DNA from: an uncultured Opitutales bacterium
GTDB lineage: Bacteria; Verrucomicrobiota; Verrucomicrobiia; Opitutales; Intestinicryptomonadaceae
Length of the DNA stretch: 35,199 nt
Direction: 5' to 3'
Assembly (NCBI GenBank): GCA_900546565.1
Contig: URDC01000014.1
Location: forward strand, 1-35,199
Shown: in pieces, positions 23,089 through 31,774 of the stretch
Position numbering within the stretch: the stretch's first letter is position 1
How the letters are laid out: each line of letters begins with the position of its first letter
Notes under the pieces: model-generated
Database searches by the model: none
What the model saw: the letters and a program-made list of their open reading frames with translations, nothing else
Told to the model about the DNA's origin: nothing
Made by a program: the position numbers and the translations under genes

Positions 23089-23997
23089 ATGAAAAGTGTA
23101 TTGATGTTTTCGGGACAGGGCGCGCAGAGCGTCGGAATGGCAAAAACTCTCTACGAAAATTTCGAGTCGGTCAGGGAGCTCTTCGACCGCGCCGACGAAA
23201 CATTGGGCTTCAAACTTTCGAAAATCTGCTTCGAAGGCCCTTCAAGCGAGCTCACCAAAACAAACGTCTGCCAGCCCGCACTGTTCCTCCACGGCTTCGC
23301 GGTGCTCGAAGTCCTGCGCCAAAGGGGAATGCTCGGCGACGTTGTCGCCGCAATCGGGCTTTCGCTCGGCGAACTCACCGCGCACGCATTCGCGGGCACA
23401 TACTCCTTCGAAACGGGGCTTAAAATCGTCGAGGAACGCGGACGCCTAATGCAGGCTGCCTGCGACGCCTCCGACGGCGCAATGGCAAGCTTCATCGGCG
23501 GTTCGGTCGAAAAAGTCGCCGAGTATTGCAAAGAGTTCGACGTCGATATGTCGAACCTCAACTGCCCCGGGCAGATTGTAATTTCGGGCGAGTCCGCAAA
23601 AATCGCCGCCGCGGTTGCCGCCGCAAAAGAGCGCAAGGATTTCAAAATCGTCGTCCCGCTCAAAGTCGCGGGTGCATACCATAGCCGGCTTATGAAGCCC
23701 GCGCAAATCGGCTTCGAAAAATTCCTTTCAAACATCGAATTTAAAACGCCGCAGGTTAAAGTTTTCACAAACGTCACGGGTGCGGAAGTCTCCGACCCGA
23801 ACGAAATCAAGCAAATGCTCGTCCGACAGGTCGTCAGCACCGTCCGTTGGGAGGATTGCGTCCGCGCCGCGGCTTCTCTCGGCGCAGACCAGTTCTACGA
23901 ATGCGGCCCCGGCGGCGTCTTGGGCGGAATGTGCAAGCGTATCGACAAGGCCTTAAACGTAAAAAGCCTTGCCGAATTGCCCGATTTCGGCGCGTAA
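23089..23997 (+). CDS. fabD: Malonyl-CoA:ACP transacylase
   Basis: 302 aa, typical length. GQGAQ (9-13), the nucleophile S92 in GLSLGE (leucine in place of the usual histidine of GHSLGE), and the catalytic partner H198 in AGAYHSRLM. It moves malonyl from CoA to ACP for fatty-acid synthesis. Position 91 of E. coli FabD is not catalytic, so activity should be kept. It is the last gene of the Mla operon, with a good ribosome site (GAAGGA) 17 bp after the lipoprotein stop; no other fab gene is in the window. Confidence 0.95.
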   Translation: MKSVLMFSGQGAQSVGMAKTLYENFESVRELFDRADETLGFKLSKICFEGPSSELTKTNVCQPALFLHGFAVLEVLRQRGMLGDVVAAIGLSLGELTAHAFAGTYSFETGLKIVEERGRLMQAACDASDGAMASFIGGSVEKVAEYCKEFDVDMSNLNCPGQIVISGESAKIAAAVAAAKERKDFKIVVPLKVAGAYHSRLMKPAQIGFEKFLSNIEFKTPQVKVFTNVTGAEVSDPNEIKQMLVRQVVSTVRWEDCVRAAASLGADQFYECGPGGVLGGMCKRIDKALNVKSLAELPDFGA

Positions 23998-24064
23998 CCC
24001 GACCGCGATGAAAATCCCGCCGCTGGCGTTTTTATGCGCTGCGGGTTTCGAATTGAAAAATATT

Positions 24065-24586
24065 ATGCTCTATCGAACATTGATATTTTTTATATTAGCG
24101 TTTTTTGCGGGTTCGGCTTTCTCCGCGCCCGAAATATCGCCGTCGATGTTCGAGCAGAGCCTCGATAGAACATTATATTCGCAGCGCGGCGCGGCGTTGC
24201 GCGTTTGCTATTCGTCGTTCAAAGTCCTCAAATACACGCGCGTAATGAAGCTCGACTTGCCGACTTCGTTCCGCCTTTACAACTTGCGACTCTTCGTCTA
24301 CGCCCAAAATATAACCGACGCGGAGCTTGCTTACGCCAAAACCCAAGTTCCGTTTTCAGTCTCCGCCTCGCCGTTTACGCTCACGATAAAGGGCAAGATA
24401 AACACACTGACAATAAAAGCCGACGAGGCATTTTTGACGCCGCTAAACACCGTTTCGCTCAAAGGCGGCGTGCGCGTAATTTCCGACACCAAAACCGTAA
24501 ACGTCGGCGAAACCGCCTCGCTCGAATTGCGCGACCGTCTCCTTTACCTCTCATTCGCAACCCGCAAAATTGCCTTCAAGTTCTAA
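24065..24586 (+). CDS. Small secreted protein, possibly LptA/OstA-like
   Basis: 173 aa from the ATG at 24065; a longer frame exists but would add an odd N terminus. A signal peptide is clear (1-20, cleavage near AFSA). The mature part is almost all predicted beta strand, with a final stretch VSLKGGVRVISDTKTVNVGETASLELRDRLLYLS, in pieces like the beta-jellyroll repeats of LptA/LptC (V-x-L-x-G-x-V-x-V-x). That link is a weak inference. A weak hairpin lies between fabD and this gene (24015-24045). Hairpin repeats follow its stop. Confidence 0.6.
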   Translation: MLYRTLIFFILAFFAGSAFSAPEISPSMFEQSLDRTLYSQRGAALRVCYSSFKVLKYTRVMKLDLPTSFRLYNLRLFVYAQNITDAELAYAKTQVPFSVSASPFTLTIKGKINTLTIKADEAFLTPLNTVSLKGGVRVISDTKTVNVGETASLELRDRLLYLSFATRKIAFKF

Positions 24587-24599
24587 ATATTTTATATTT

Positions 24600-24860
24600 T
24601 CGGAAGGGGCGGCGATTGGCTCTGCCAATACGCTTTGCCCCGCTGGGCGGGTTTCCATTGTTTCGGAAGTGGCGGCGATTGCCAAAGGCAATTCCGCCTT
24701 TGACTATTTATAAAAGTAAAAAAAGGATTTCCTGCATAGGAAAGACTTTTGGGGTTATTTTCTCGGCTGAGAACCAGCTTTATGTTGTAAAACGGGCGAG
24801 GCGCGTGCTACAAAGACGTAGTTAGATTTTAGCCCGCTCCTATCGTCGCTCAGCTCTTGG
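24600..24860 (+). repeat. Composite repeat, copy 2, with two family hairpins
   Basis: Non-coding gap of 453 bp (24587-25039). Hairpin 24606-24641 (ATTGGC-TCT-GCCAAT core) and hairpin 24671-24698 (GGCGGCGATTGCC-AAA-GGCAATTCCGCC), then CTTTGACTATTTATA, then a C module (24717-24788) and a D module (24789-24850). The D module matches the reverse complement of 1-62 at 56 of 62 bases. The B module of copies 1 and 3 is missing here. Sense orientation to the gene ending at 24586. From 24851 to 24928 no clear feature is visible. Confidence 0.8.
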
Positions 24861-24928
24861 CTTCGCCAATTCAAGGAGGGATAGTGCTGTTGCACAGACC
24901 TCCCGAGGAAACCGTCTTTTAGCTGCGA

Positions 24929-25023
24929 GTGCGCCTCCGGGGCAAATTTAATAATCAAAAAAAGGTTTTCCGTTTGGAAAACCTTTCAGCATTATAAAAA
25001 TAAATTTTGCCCCAGAGGCGCAC
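24929..25023 (-). terminator. Nested terminator of lpxD with outer inverted repeat
   Basis: Inner hairpin on minus: AAAGGTTTTCC-AAAC-GGAAAACCTTT (24986-24961) followed by a run of Ts (24963-24957), the terminator of the lpxD operon. It is flanked by an outer inverted repeat: 24929-24950 and 25001-25023, nearly perfect, containing GTGCGCCTC and its complement. The arms end in AAATTTA and TAAATTT on the inside, as in the nested terminator at 4183-4286. Confidence 0.85.
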
Positions 25024-25039
25024 GTCCTCGCCCGTTTTT

Positions 25040-26107
25040 TTAGAAGGTTTTTTTGTCAAGCCCGATATGCTTTTCAATGTCCTTCACACGGTCGAAAAGC
25101 TCGGGGATGTGCCCGATGAGCGCGTCAATCTTGTGCGCGCGCAAATACGGACGCGGCGGCGTTCCGCGCACGGCATAGGGCTTACCCTTGGGGTGGTCGG
25201 GCGGGGGCGTAATGTCGCCGTTGACGCCGCTTTGCCCGCCAATCATAACGCCGTCGGCAATCTTGATGTGCCCCGCAACGCCGACTTGCCCGCCCAAGAC
25301 GGCATAGTTGCCAATACTCGTGCTGCCCGCAATGCCGACTTGCGAAACCAAAATCGCCTTCTGCCCGATGTGGACATTGTGCCCGATCTGGACGAGATTG
25401 TCGATTTTCGAACCGTTGCCGATAAGCGTTTTGTCGAAACGGGCGCGGTCAATGCAGGTGTTCGCGCCTATTTCGACATCGTCCTCCAAAACGACTTTCC
25501 CCGTTTGCGGAACTTTGACGTGCACGCCGTTTACAAACTCGTAACCGAAGCCGTCCGAGCCGAGCACGACGCCCGGTTGCAGGCGAACGCGCCTGCCGAG
25601 CTCGCAGTAGTCCATAATGACGGCATTGGGCATAATATACGACTTCTCGCCGATTTTTACGAATCTGCCCACATAGACATTGCCAAGCAGCACTGCATTG
25701 TCGCCGATAACCGCGCCTTCGCAAACGGTGCAGTTCGGACCGACAAACACATTCGCGCCCAACTTTGCCGACGGGTCGATAACCGCGCTCGGGTGAATTT
25801 GCGGTTTAAGCTCGGGCCATAAAACCTTTTCGACAATCGCCCCGAGCTTTGCAAGCTCCGCCGAGGGATTGTCCACCCAAATCACGGTCGAGTTCGGGGG
25901 TAGGTCGCCTTTGTATTTGCGCGGAAGAAGCACCGCACCCGCCTTCGTGTGCGGAACTTCCGCCGAGTACTTCGCGTTGCCGAGGAACGACAGGTCGTGC
26001 TCCGCGGCCTTATCGAGACTCGCAATCGACGCCACTTCCACAGACGCGTCGCCCTGAATCTCGGCATTTTCGAATATTTTTACAATTTCGCTTACTGGAT
26101 ATTTCAT
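25040..26107 (-). CDS. lpxD: UDP-3-O-acylglucosamine N-acyltransferase (LpxD)
   Basis: 355 aa. N-terminal uridine-binding domain (1-100), then the left-handed beta-helix of hexapeptide repeats (about 100-310; for example IGDNAVLLGNVYVGRFVKIG in pieces). The catalytic histidine is H243 in QIGHNVHIG, matching H239 of E. coli LpxD. It adds the N-linked acyl chain to lipid A precursors, so the cell makes lipopolysaccharide. The C-terminal tail includes a P-rich segment. It is the last gene of an operon and lies 8 bp after the HD-domain gene. Other lpx genes are not in the window. Confidence 0.96.
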   Translation of the reverse strand: MKYPVSEIVKIFENAEIQGDASVEVASIASLDKAAEHDLSFLGNAKYSAEVPHTKAGAVLLPRKYKGDLPPNSTVIWVDNPSAELAKLGAIVEKVLWPELKPQIHPSAVIDPSAKLGANVFVGPNCTVCEGAVIGDNAVLLGNVYVGRFVKIGEKSYIMPNAVIMDYCELGRRVRLQPGVVLGSDGFGYEFVNGVHVKVPQTGKVVLEDDVEIGANTCIDRARFDKTLIGNGSKIDNLVQIGHNVHIGQKAILVSQVGIAGSTSIGNYAVLGGQVGVAGHIKIADGVMIGGQSGVNGDITPPPDHPKGKPYAVRGTPPRPYLRAHKIDALIGHIPELFDRVKDIEKHIGLDKKTF

Positions 26108-26115
26108 AATAAAAA

Positions 26116-28422
26116 TTATTGTTGCTTGTAGTCGACGCGCGAGTGCAGCATATTAAGCATTGTAAGCGCCACCGTTTTCTTGATAACAGAAATCTGCTTG
26201 ACCGTAATCGGGCATTCGTCGAATTGCCCGTCCGTCATCTTGCCGTTTACGATTGCCTCCACGAGCGAGTCTATCCCGTGCTTTGTCACTTTTTTCATCG
26301 AGCGCGACGCAGCCTCGCAGGAGTCCGCAATCATAATAATCGCATTTTCGACCGTCTGCGGCTTTTCGCCTTCGTGCCGATACGTGCTTTCCTCGATGCC
26401 CTCTTCGCGCAAAATCCTGTCGAGGTCTTCGCGGTTGATGTTGTTGCAGCCCGCGATTTTTTTCGCCTTATTGAAGAAATACGAAATTATCGACGTTCCG
26501 TGATGCTGGCTGATGGCGTCTATTATCTGGCGCGGCATCTTTTCGACCTCCGCCTTCGCAATGCCGTCGGTTACGTGGTTTTTGATGATGAGAGCACTCA
26601 TCGACGGATTCTGCTCGTCGTGCGGATTCTGCCCGCCCTGGTTTTCCGAGAAAAACTCGGGCTTCGAAAGCTTGCCGATGTCGTGATACAACGCGCCCAC
26701 GCGGCAGACCATGGAATTCACCTTGACAGCCTGCGCGGCGGCTTCTGCAATGTAGGAGACCATAACACTGTGGTGGTAAGTTCCGGGGGCTACAATTTGC
26801 AGCGTTTTAAGCAGATTCGCCTTCTTGTTGTTGAGGTCGGTGTAGTCGAGCAGGGAGATGTTCGAGTTGCACTTGAAGACCGCCTCAATCATCGGCAGCA
26901 ATGCCAGCGCGATCAGACTCGTCAGAAGCCCGCCCACGACAGTCGCCAACGCCTGCTCGCCGACAAACAACAGCGGAAATCCCATACAAATGTCCATAAC
27001 CGCGGCGACCGCCGCCACAAACAAGCCGTAGACAAGCCCCGAAAGAATCACGCGATAGCGGTTTGTAGCCCCCGCGCACAAGTAAATCGCCACGAGCGAC
27101 GCCGTCAAACTCAGCACGAAAAACGGCACGCTTTCGGACATCATAAGCGCGGCCAACGCCGAAACCATAATCGACATAATAAAGCCCAGATACGCCCCGA
27201 AAAGCAGCACCTGTATAATCGGGCCCAAAAACAGCGGAGTGGCAAACGTAATAATTTGCAATGCCGTAAAATTGTCGCTCCAATTTTCTGTGTTCGTAGC
27301 CCCGATAACAAAACGTTCCGCAAGCAGATTCAAAACAAGCAGCGTGCAGAAAATGCAGACCGTGCGCGGCTTTTTGTTGCGCTGGGTTTTGCTGATTATT
27401 ATAAACAGCGCGCCCATAGTCGTTAAAAGCAGACACACCAAAAAGTTAATGTAAAGCGGAATGTTGTTGATGTCGCCTTCGCCGCGTTTGAGGATTTCGG
27501 CTTTGTAAGCGCGCAGTTTTTCCTTCGTAAGCGGCGCGTTCAGCGACTCCGAGTCCGCGAGCGTCTCGCCTTCGCGGATTCGAACGCTCACGGGCTGGAC
27601 TTCCGCCCGCGCCGCGTCGCGCAACTGTTTTGTTTTTTCTGCGTCGAATTCAATGTTCGGGGTTATGCATTGGCGGAATATTCTGTAAAGTGCGGAGGAG
27701 AGCTTCTGCTGCGTCTCGACATTTTTGAGCCTCGCGTGAAGTTCCCGCGCGGCGGTCGAAACGCTTGCGGCGTGCTTCGCCGTCTCGACATTGACATTCG
27801 ACGACGGATTCAGCCATTGGTTCGCGTCGGCAAAAACCTTGTCGTCGTCCTGATAAACGCCGTCTGAGAGAATGTTGCGGACATAGAAAATCGCCCGCCC
27901 GAAAAGTTCCTCGCGCGACTTCTCGCTCGTTTCGGAGTATATCAACTCGATGTCCGCGGGGGGGATTTCGAAGAGCGTCGACTTGCGCAGCGTCGCCGCA
28001 ATCTCGTCCAAGAACGCGGCGGTTTTACCCGACTTCACGCTTTCCTCATACCCCGCCTGATTCGAGTTGAAAAACGCCAGCAGCTTGTTTTTAAGCTCCG
28101 TTGCGTTTTTGAGCGAGTGCTCGTTTATCTTGTAGCGCAGCGGAATCCGCTCTGCGTTGAGATCGCGCCGCTGCTGCGTGAGAATGTCGCTTTTATAGGA
28201 AAAATCTATGGTCGAGACAATGTGCACTTGCGCGCTCTTGCTGACGGCCATATTCGGAATTACGGGCGCGCGACCCACAAAACAAATCAGATACGCAACC
28301 ACCGCCATGGCAAGCACCGTTGCAGCGACAAACAAAAATTTTCCCTTTTGCGCGGTTGCGGAGTTTAAAAGCGGGTCGGCTATCTGTTTTTTAGCGCGTT
28401 GAAGTCTGTAATTTTCAAGCAT
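26116..28422 (-). CDS. 7TM-HD phosphodiesterase (PgpH-like)
   Basis: 768 aa, with the three-part architecture of the 7TMR-HD family: an N-terminal membrane helix (about 30-50), an extracytoplasmic domain (about 60-310), seven membrane helices (about 320-520) and a C-terminal HD domain. The HD motif is H580-D581 in LYHDIGKLSKP, preceded by TYHHSVMV and followed by HHGTSIISYFF, the full metal set. Members hydrolyse cyclic di-AMP in Firmicutes (PgpH); here the substrate is an inference. Its start overlaps the end of phoH by 8 bp. A PhoH-HD-YbeY order is common; here lpxD takes the third place and ybeY is absent. Confidence 0.88.
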   Translation of the reverse strand: MLENYRLQRAKKQIADPLLNSATAQKGKFLFVAATVLAMAVVAYLICFVGRAPVIPNMAVSKSAQVHIVSTIDFSYKSDILTQQRRDLNAERIPLRYKINEHSLKNATELKNKLLAFFNSNQAGYEESVKSGKTAAFLDEIAATLRKSTLFEIPPADIELIYSETSEKSREELFGRAIFYVRNILSDGVYQDDDKVFADANQWLNPSSNVNVETAKHAASVSTAARELHARLKNVETQQKLSSALYRIFRQCITPNIEFDAEKTKQLRDAARAEVQPVSVRIREGETLADSESLNAPLTKEKLRAYKAEILKRGEGDINNIPLYINFLVCLLLTTMGALFIIISKTQRNKKPRTVCIFCTLLVLNLLAERFVIGATNTENWSDNFTALQIITFATPLFLGPIIQVLLFGAYLGFIMSIMVSALAALMMSESVPFFVLSLTASLVAIYLCAGATNRYRVILSGLVYGLFVAAVAAVMDICMGFPLLFVGEQALATVVGGLLTSLIALALLPMIEAVFKCNSNISLLDYTDLNNKKANLLKTLQIVAPGTYHHSVMVSYIAEAAAQAVKVNSMVCRVGALYHDIGKLSKPEFFSENQGGQNPHDEQNPSMSALIIKNHVTDGIAKAEVEKMPRQIIDAISQHHGTSIISYFFNKAKKIAGCNNINREDLDRILREEGIEESTYRHEGEKPQTVENAIIMIADSCEAASRSMKKVTKHGIDSLVEAIVNGKMTDGQFDECPITVKQISVIKKTVALTMLNMLHSRVDYKQQ

Positions 28423-29371
28423 TTTCTTTTAACGATTTTTGATACGCCTCGATGATTTTTGTCACGAGTCTGTGGCGGACGACATCGCCCGCGTCGAATT
28501 TGAAAAGTTTGATTCCGTCAATGCCATCGAGAATTTCGAGCGCGTCTTTAAGCCCCGATTTTTTGTTGCGGGGCAGGTCGATCTGCGTGATGTCGCCGGT
28601 AATAATCATTCTCGAATTTTCCCCGAGTCGCGTCAGGAACATCATCATCTGTTCCATAGTCGTGTTTTGCGCCTCGTCGAGAATCACGAAAGAGTTTGCC
28701 AGCGTCCGCCCGCGCATATACGCAAGCGGGGCAATTTCTATAACGTCGCGCTCGATGAGCTTCGCGGTTTCCTCCGCGCCGAGCATATCGAACATTGCGT
28801 CGTAAAGCGGGCGCAAATACGGCAGCAGCTTTTCCTGCAAATCCCCCGGCAGAAATCCGAGAGCCTCGCCCGCTTCGACGGCGGGGCGCGTAAGTATGAT
28901 CTTGTCGATTTCCTTTTCCTGCAACGCCTTCAAAGCCGCGGCTACCGCCAGATACGTCTTGCCCGTCCCCGCGGGGCCGACACCGAAAACGATGTCGTTT
29001 TTGGCTATGAATTTCAGATATTTTTTCTGGTTGATGTTTTTCGGGACAATGCTCTTGCGTTTGAGGTTTATGACAATCGGATTGTCGAAGACCTGCAAAA
29101 TTTCTTCGAGCTTTCCCGAGGTAGCGCGCGCGAGCATATTCCTGAAATCGGGCGTGCGAATCCTGATTCCCTGTTTGCGCGCATTCGCGAGCGTGTCGAA
29201 AAACCGCGCCGCGTCTTCGACCCTTCCGCCGTCGCCTTCAAAGCGAATCCAGCCGTCGCGCGTAGTGATTGTTATGCCGAATTTTTGCTGTGCAAGCTCG
29301 ATGTTTTCGTATTGGTTGCCGTAGGCTTCGGCAAGCTGCATGGGGTTGTCGTATGACAGAATTTTTTCCAT
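28415..29371 (-). CDS. phoH: PhoH-like ATPase
   Basis: 318 aa from the ATG at 29371, chosen because the longer frame overlaps the HIT gene. Walker A GPAGTGKT (132-139), Walker B SFVILDEAQN (227-236), and KIILTRPAVEAGEALGFLPGD (in pieces) are PhoH family marks. PhoH proteins are ATPases linked to RNA metabolism and ribosome assembly, usually coupled to YbeY. It overlaps the 7TM-HD gene and lies 16 bp after the HIT gene, in an operon HIT-phoH-7TM-HD-lpxD. Confidence 0.94.
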   Translation of the reverse strand: MEKILSYDNPMQLAEAYGNQYENIELAQQKFGITITTRDGWIRFEGDGGRVEDAARFFDTLANARKQGIRIRTPDFRNMLARATSGKLEEILQVFDNPIVINLKRKSIVPKNINQKKYLKFIAKNDIVFGVGPAGTGKTYLAVAAALKALQEKEIDKIILTRPAVEAGEALGFLPGDLQEKLLPYLRPLYDAMFDMLGAEETAKLIERDVIEIAPLAYMRGRTLANSFVILDEAQNTTMEQMMMFLTRLGENSRMIITGDITQIDLPRNKKSGLKDALEILDGIDGIKLFKFDAGDVVRHRLVTKIIEAYQKSLKENA

Positions 29372-29387
29372 AGTTAGAAATCGGCAA

Positions 29388-29894
29388 TTACGCCTTGTCG
29401 ACAAATTCCGAAAGTTTTTTCCAGAGCGCGTCCATCGCCTGCGGCAGAACGCGGGTGTCGGCAATCACGGGCATAAAATTCGTGTCTCCGTCCCAGCGGG
29501 GCACGACGTGGCAGTGCAGGTGACGCGGAATCCCCGCGCCCGCCTTCGCGCCCAGATTGAACCCGACATTGAATGCGTCGGGCTTCATCGCAAGCCGCAG
29601 AATGCGCTTTGCCTTGATTACCGCGTCGAAAAATTCCGACTTCTCTTCGCCCTCCAAAAGCTCGATGTCGGCAACCTCCCTCAGCGGAAGCACAAGCAGG
29701 TGTCCGCAGTTGTAGGGGAACTTGTTCATCACGATGAACGAAAATCTGCCGCGCCAGAGAATGTGGAATTTCCCGAAGTCCGATTCGGGCGCGGAGGCCA
29801 TTTCCAAAAACGGGTTGGCGTCGCCCTTGACTTGACTGTCTGTTTTCGGTGCTTCAATATACGGAATGCGCCAGTAAGAGTGTAGTCTTTCCAT
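29388..29894 (-). CDS. HIT family hydrolase
   Basis: 168 aa. The histidine triad is HLHCHVV (125-131), followed by PRWDGDTNFMPV, the pattern of Ap4A-phosphorylase-like and Fhit-like bacterial HIT proteins. N-terminal FIVMNKFPYNCGHLLVLP is the conserved substrate pocket. It likely acts on dinucleoside polyphosphates or nucleotidyl conjugates in the cytoplasm; the exact substrate is unknown. First gene of the phoH operon. A TTGACA 38 bases upstream of the ATG and an AAGG just before it are the visible start signals. Confidence 0.93.
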   Translation of the reverse strand: MERLHSYWRIPYIEAPKTDSQVKGDANPFLEMASAPESDFGKFHILWRGRFSFIVMNKFPYNCGHLLVLPLREVADIELLEGEEKSEFFDAVIKAKRILRLAMKPDAFNVGFNLGAKAGAGIPRHLHCHVVPRWDGDTNFMPVIADTRVLPQAMDALWKKLSEFVDKA

Positions 29895-29908
29895 TTGCCT
29901 TAGAATTC

Positions 29909-29932
29909 AATACGATACCCCGTTTTTGTCAA
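29909..29932 (-). promoter_or_regulatory. Promoter of the HIT-phoH-lpxD operon
   Basis: On minus: TTGACA (29932-29927), then about 15-17 bp, with TATTGA or TGAATT as the -10. The ATG is 38 bases from the first T, so the leader is very short or absent. Confidence 0.4.
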
Positions 29933-30012
29933 CCCATATCGCCCCACATCTGCCGAGTCTTTTGACGGACTTTTTGCGCAAAAATTACTCTTTCAACCCC
30001 ATCCCGCATGCA

Positions 30013-30774
30013 TTACAAAGAATACCTCGGCATGCCGCCGCATATTTCACATTTTACCCCGTAAAGCGAGGCGAGATTTTCCGCCGTCAACACCTCCGCC
30101 GTCTTTCCGTCCGCAAAAACGCGCCCGTCTTTGAGCATTAAAACCGAGTCCGCAAAGTCGGCGGCAATGTGCGCCGAGTGCGCAACAACAACACACGCAG
30201 CCCCGCACTCGCAAAGCCTCTTGCAAAGCCGACATCCCAGCAGCTCGTGCAGAGGGTCGAGATTCGCGGCGGGCTCGTCAAGCAGCAGAACCTTACCTTC
30301 GGGGGCGTCCATAATCTGTGCCGCCGCCCGCGCCAAATGAACGCGTCTGCGCTCTCCGCCCGAAAGCTCCGCGCAGCTGCGCTTTTCGAACCCCTCCAAG
30401 CCTACTTCCGCCAGCGCGGCGCGGGCAATGCTTTTTGTCTTTTCGTCCACACCCCAAAAGCCCGACATCGCAAACCGCCCCAGACATACGGTTTCGAGCA
30501 CCGAATAGTCGAAATCCGCGGGCGTCTCCTGTTCGAGCACCGCCCGCTTCGCCGCCAATTCGCGCACGGAGAACTTGCCAAGCCCGATTCCTCCAAGCGA
30601 CACCGCACCCGACGCCGGCTTTTCATAGCCGCCCAAAATCTTCACGAGCGTGCTCTTGCCCGAGCCGTTCGCCCCCAGAATCACAGTCAGCTTTCCCGCG
30701 GCGAATTCCGCCGAGACCCCGCGCAAAACTTCGCGGTTTTTGTAGCTAAAACAAATGTTTTCGGCTTTAAGCAT
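30013..30774 (-). CDS. ABC ATPase, FecE/HmuV type
   Basis: 253 aa. Walker A GANGSGKST (34-42), signature LSGGE (137-141) followed by RRRVHLARA, Walker B VLLLDEP (162-168) and the D-loop ANLD. The VHLARAAAQI segment and the order of motifs match the iron-siderophore/heme/cobalamin ATPases (FecE, HmuV, BtuD). It partners the FecCD permease upstream, with which it overlaps by 8 bp. No periplasmic binding protein, TonB receptor or regulator is next to it in the window, so the substrate is open. Confidence 0.93.
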   Translation of the reverse strand: MLKAENICFSYKNREVLRGVSAEFAAGKLTVILGANGSGKSTLVKILGGYEKPASGAVSLGGIGLGKFSVRELAAKRAVLEQETPADFDYSVLETVCLGRFAMSGFWGVDEKTKSIARAALAEVGLEGFEKRSCAELSGGERRRVHLARAAAQIMDAPEGKVLLLDEPAANLDPLHELLGCRLCKRLCECGAACVVVAHSAHIAADFADSVLMLKDGRVFADGKTAEVLTAENLASLYGVKCEICGGMPRYSL

Positions 30775-31756
30775 CGTTGCGCCTCAGCTTCAAAACATAC
30801 ACGAAAAACGGCGCGCCCAAAATCGCAGTAATTACGCCGATCGGCATGGGGTCGAACGGCGCGGCGGCGTGCGCAAACGCGTCGGCGGCAACCACCAAGG
30901 CGGCTCCGAGCGCGACCGCAACGGGCATACACCTTCGATTGTCCGACCCGCATAAAATCCGCGCAACGTGGGGTATTATAAGCCCCACAAACCCGATGAT
31001 TCCGCAAATCGCCACGCTCGCGGCAGTAGTCGCAACGCTCGCGAGCATAACGATTGCCCGCACGCGCTGCACGTTCACACCCACATTGAACGCTTGGGAG
31101 TCTCCGAGCATCATGGCATTGAGATTCTTCGCCTGCATAAGCGTCACAATCCACATTGGCAGCGACACCGCAAAACAAATTCCCACCGACACCCAGTCGC
31201 ACCTCTCGAAACTTCCCAGCGACCAAAACACAAAACTTTTCAGACCGCTCTCGCGAGTTGCATACATAAAAAGTCCAATTCCCGCCGCGCAAAGCGCGTT
31301 GACCGCAATCCCCGCCAGCAGCGTGCTCGTGGGATTTATCCGACCCGCTTCCGTTCCGATTTTAAACACCGCCAAACTTGCCAAAAGCGCGAAACAAAAC
31401 GCCAAAATTTGCAGGCTTGCTTCTCCCGAAAAAAACATAATCGCCACCACAGCACCCAGCGCGGCCCCCGACGAAACGCCCGTAATCGACGGCTCGGCAA
31501 GCGGATTTCTGAACACGCTTTGCAGCGCGCACCCCGAGAGAGCAAGACTCGCGCCCGTTATTGCCGCCGCGCAAATTCTCGGCAGCCGCAACTGCAAAAT
31601 TATCACGTTCTCCGCGTCGCCCCCATCTCCCAGAAGCGCGGAGAAAATCCCCGCGGGCGAAACATAAACCGTCCCGGAACACAACGCCAAAACAAAAACC
31701 GCCGCCGCAAAAAAAACCGAAAGCGCGAGCACAATCTTTGCGTTTTCGGTTTTCAT
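30767..31756 (-). CDS. FecCD-family permease
   Basis: 329 aa, about ten membrane helices, the usual length. The family marks are RLPRICAAAITGASLALSG, QSVFRNPLAEPSITGVSSGA (in pieces) and GIIGFVGLIIPHVARILCG, the conserved EAA-like G-x-x-x-F-x-G-L-x-x-P-H loop that contacts the ATPase. Imports ferric siderophore, heme or cobalamin with the downstream ATPase. It lies 18 bp after infA, so it may be read through from the infA promoter. Confidence 0.94.
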   Translation of the reverse strand: MKTENAKIVLALSVFFAAAVFVLALCSGTVYVSPAGIFSALLGDGGDAENVIILQLRLPRICAAAITGASLALSGCALQSVFRNPLAEPSITGVSSGAALGAVVAIMFFSGEASLQILAFCFALLASLAVFKIGTEAGRINPTSTLLAGIAVNALCAAGIGLFMYATRESGLKSFVFWSLGSFERCDWVSVGICFAVSLPMWIVTLMQAKNLNAMMLGDSQAFNVGVNVQRVRAIVMLASVATTAASVAICGIIGFVGLIIPHVARILCGSDNRRCMPVAVALGAALVVAADAFAHAAAPFDPMPIGVITAILGAPFFVYVLKLRRNDA

Positions 31757-31774
31757 AAAAACTATTATAAAAAA

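Noticed and set aside
4409..24040. Shared 15-mer GCGTTTTTATGCGCT at about 4415 and 24026
   Set aside because: A single shared 15-mer is close to chance for this window length, although a CGCTGG stretch stands before both. Too weak to call a repeat.
25007..25822. 271-codon plus-strand frame opposite lpxD
   Set aside because: Antisense to the beta-helix repeats of lpxD; its apparent repeats only reflect the hexapeptide coding pattern.
29969..29982. Palindrome TTTTTGCGCAAAAA between the HIT operon and the iron-type ABC genes
   Set aside because: Fourteen-base AT-rich dyad without a T run on the correct side or other support as a terminator or operator.
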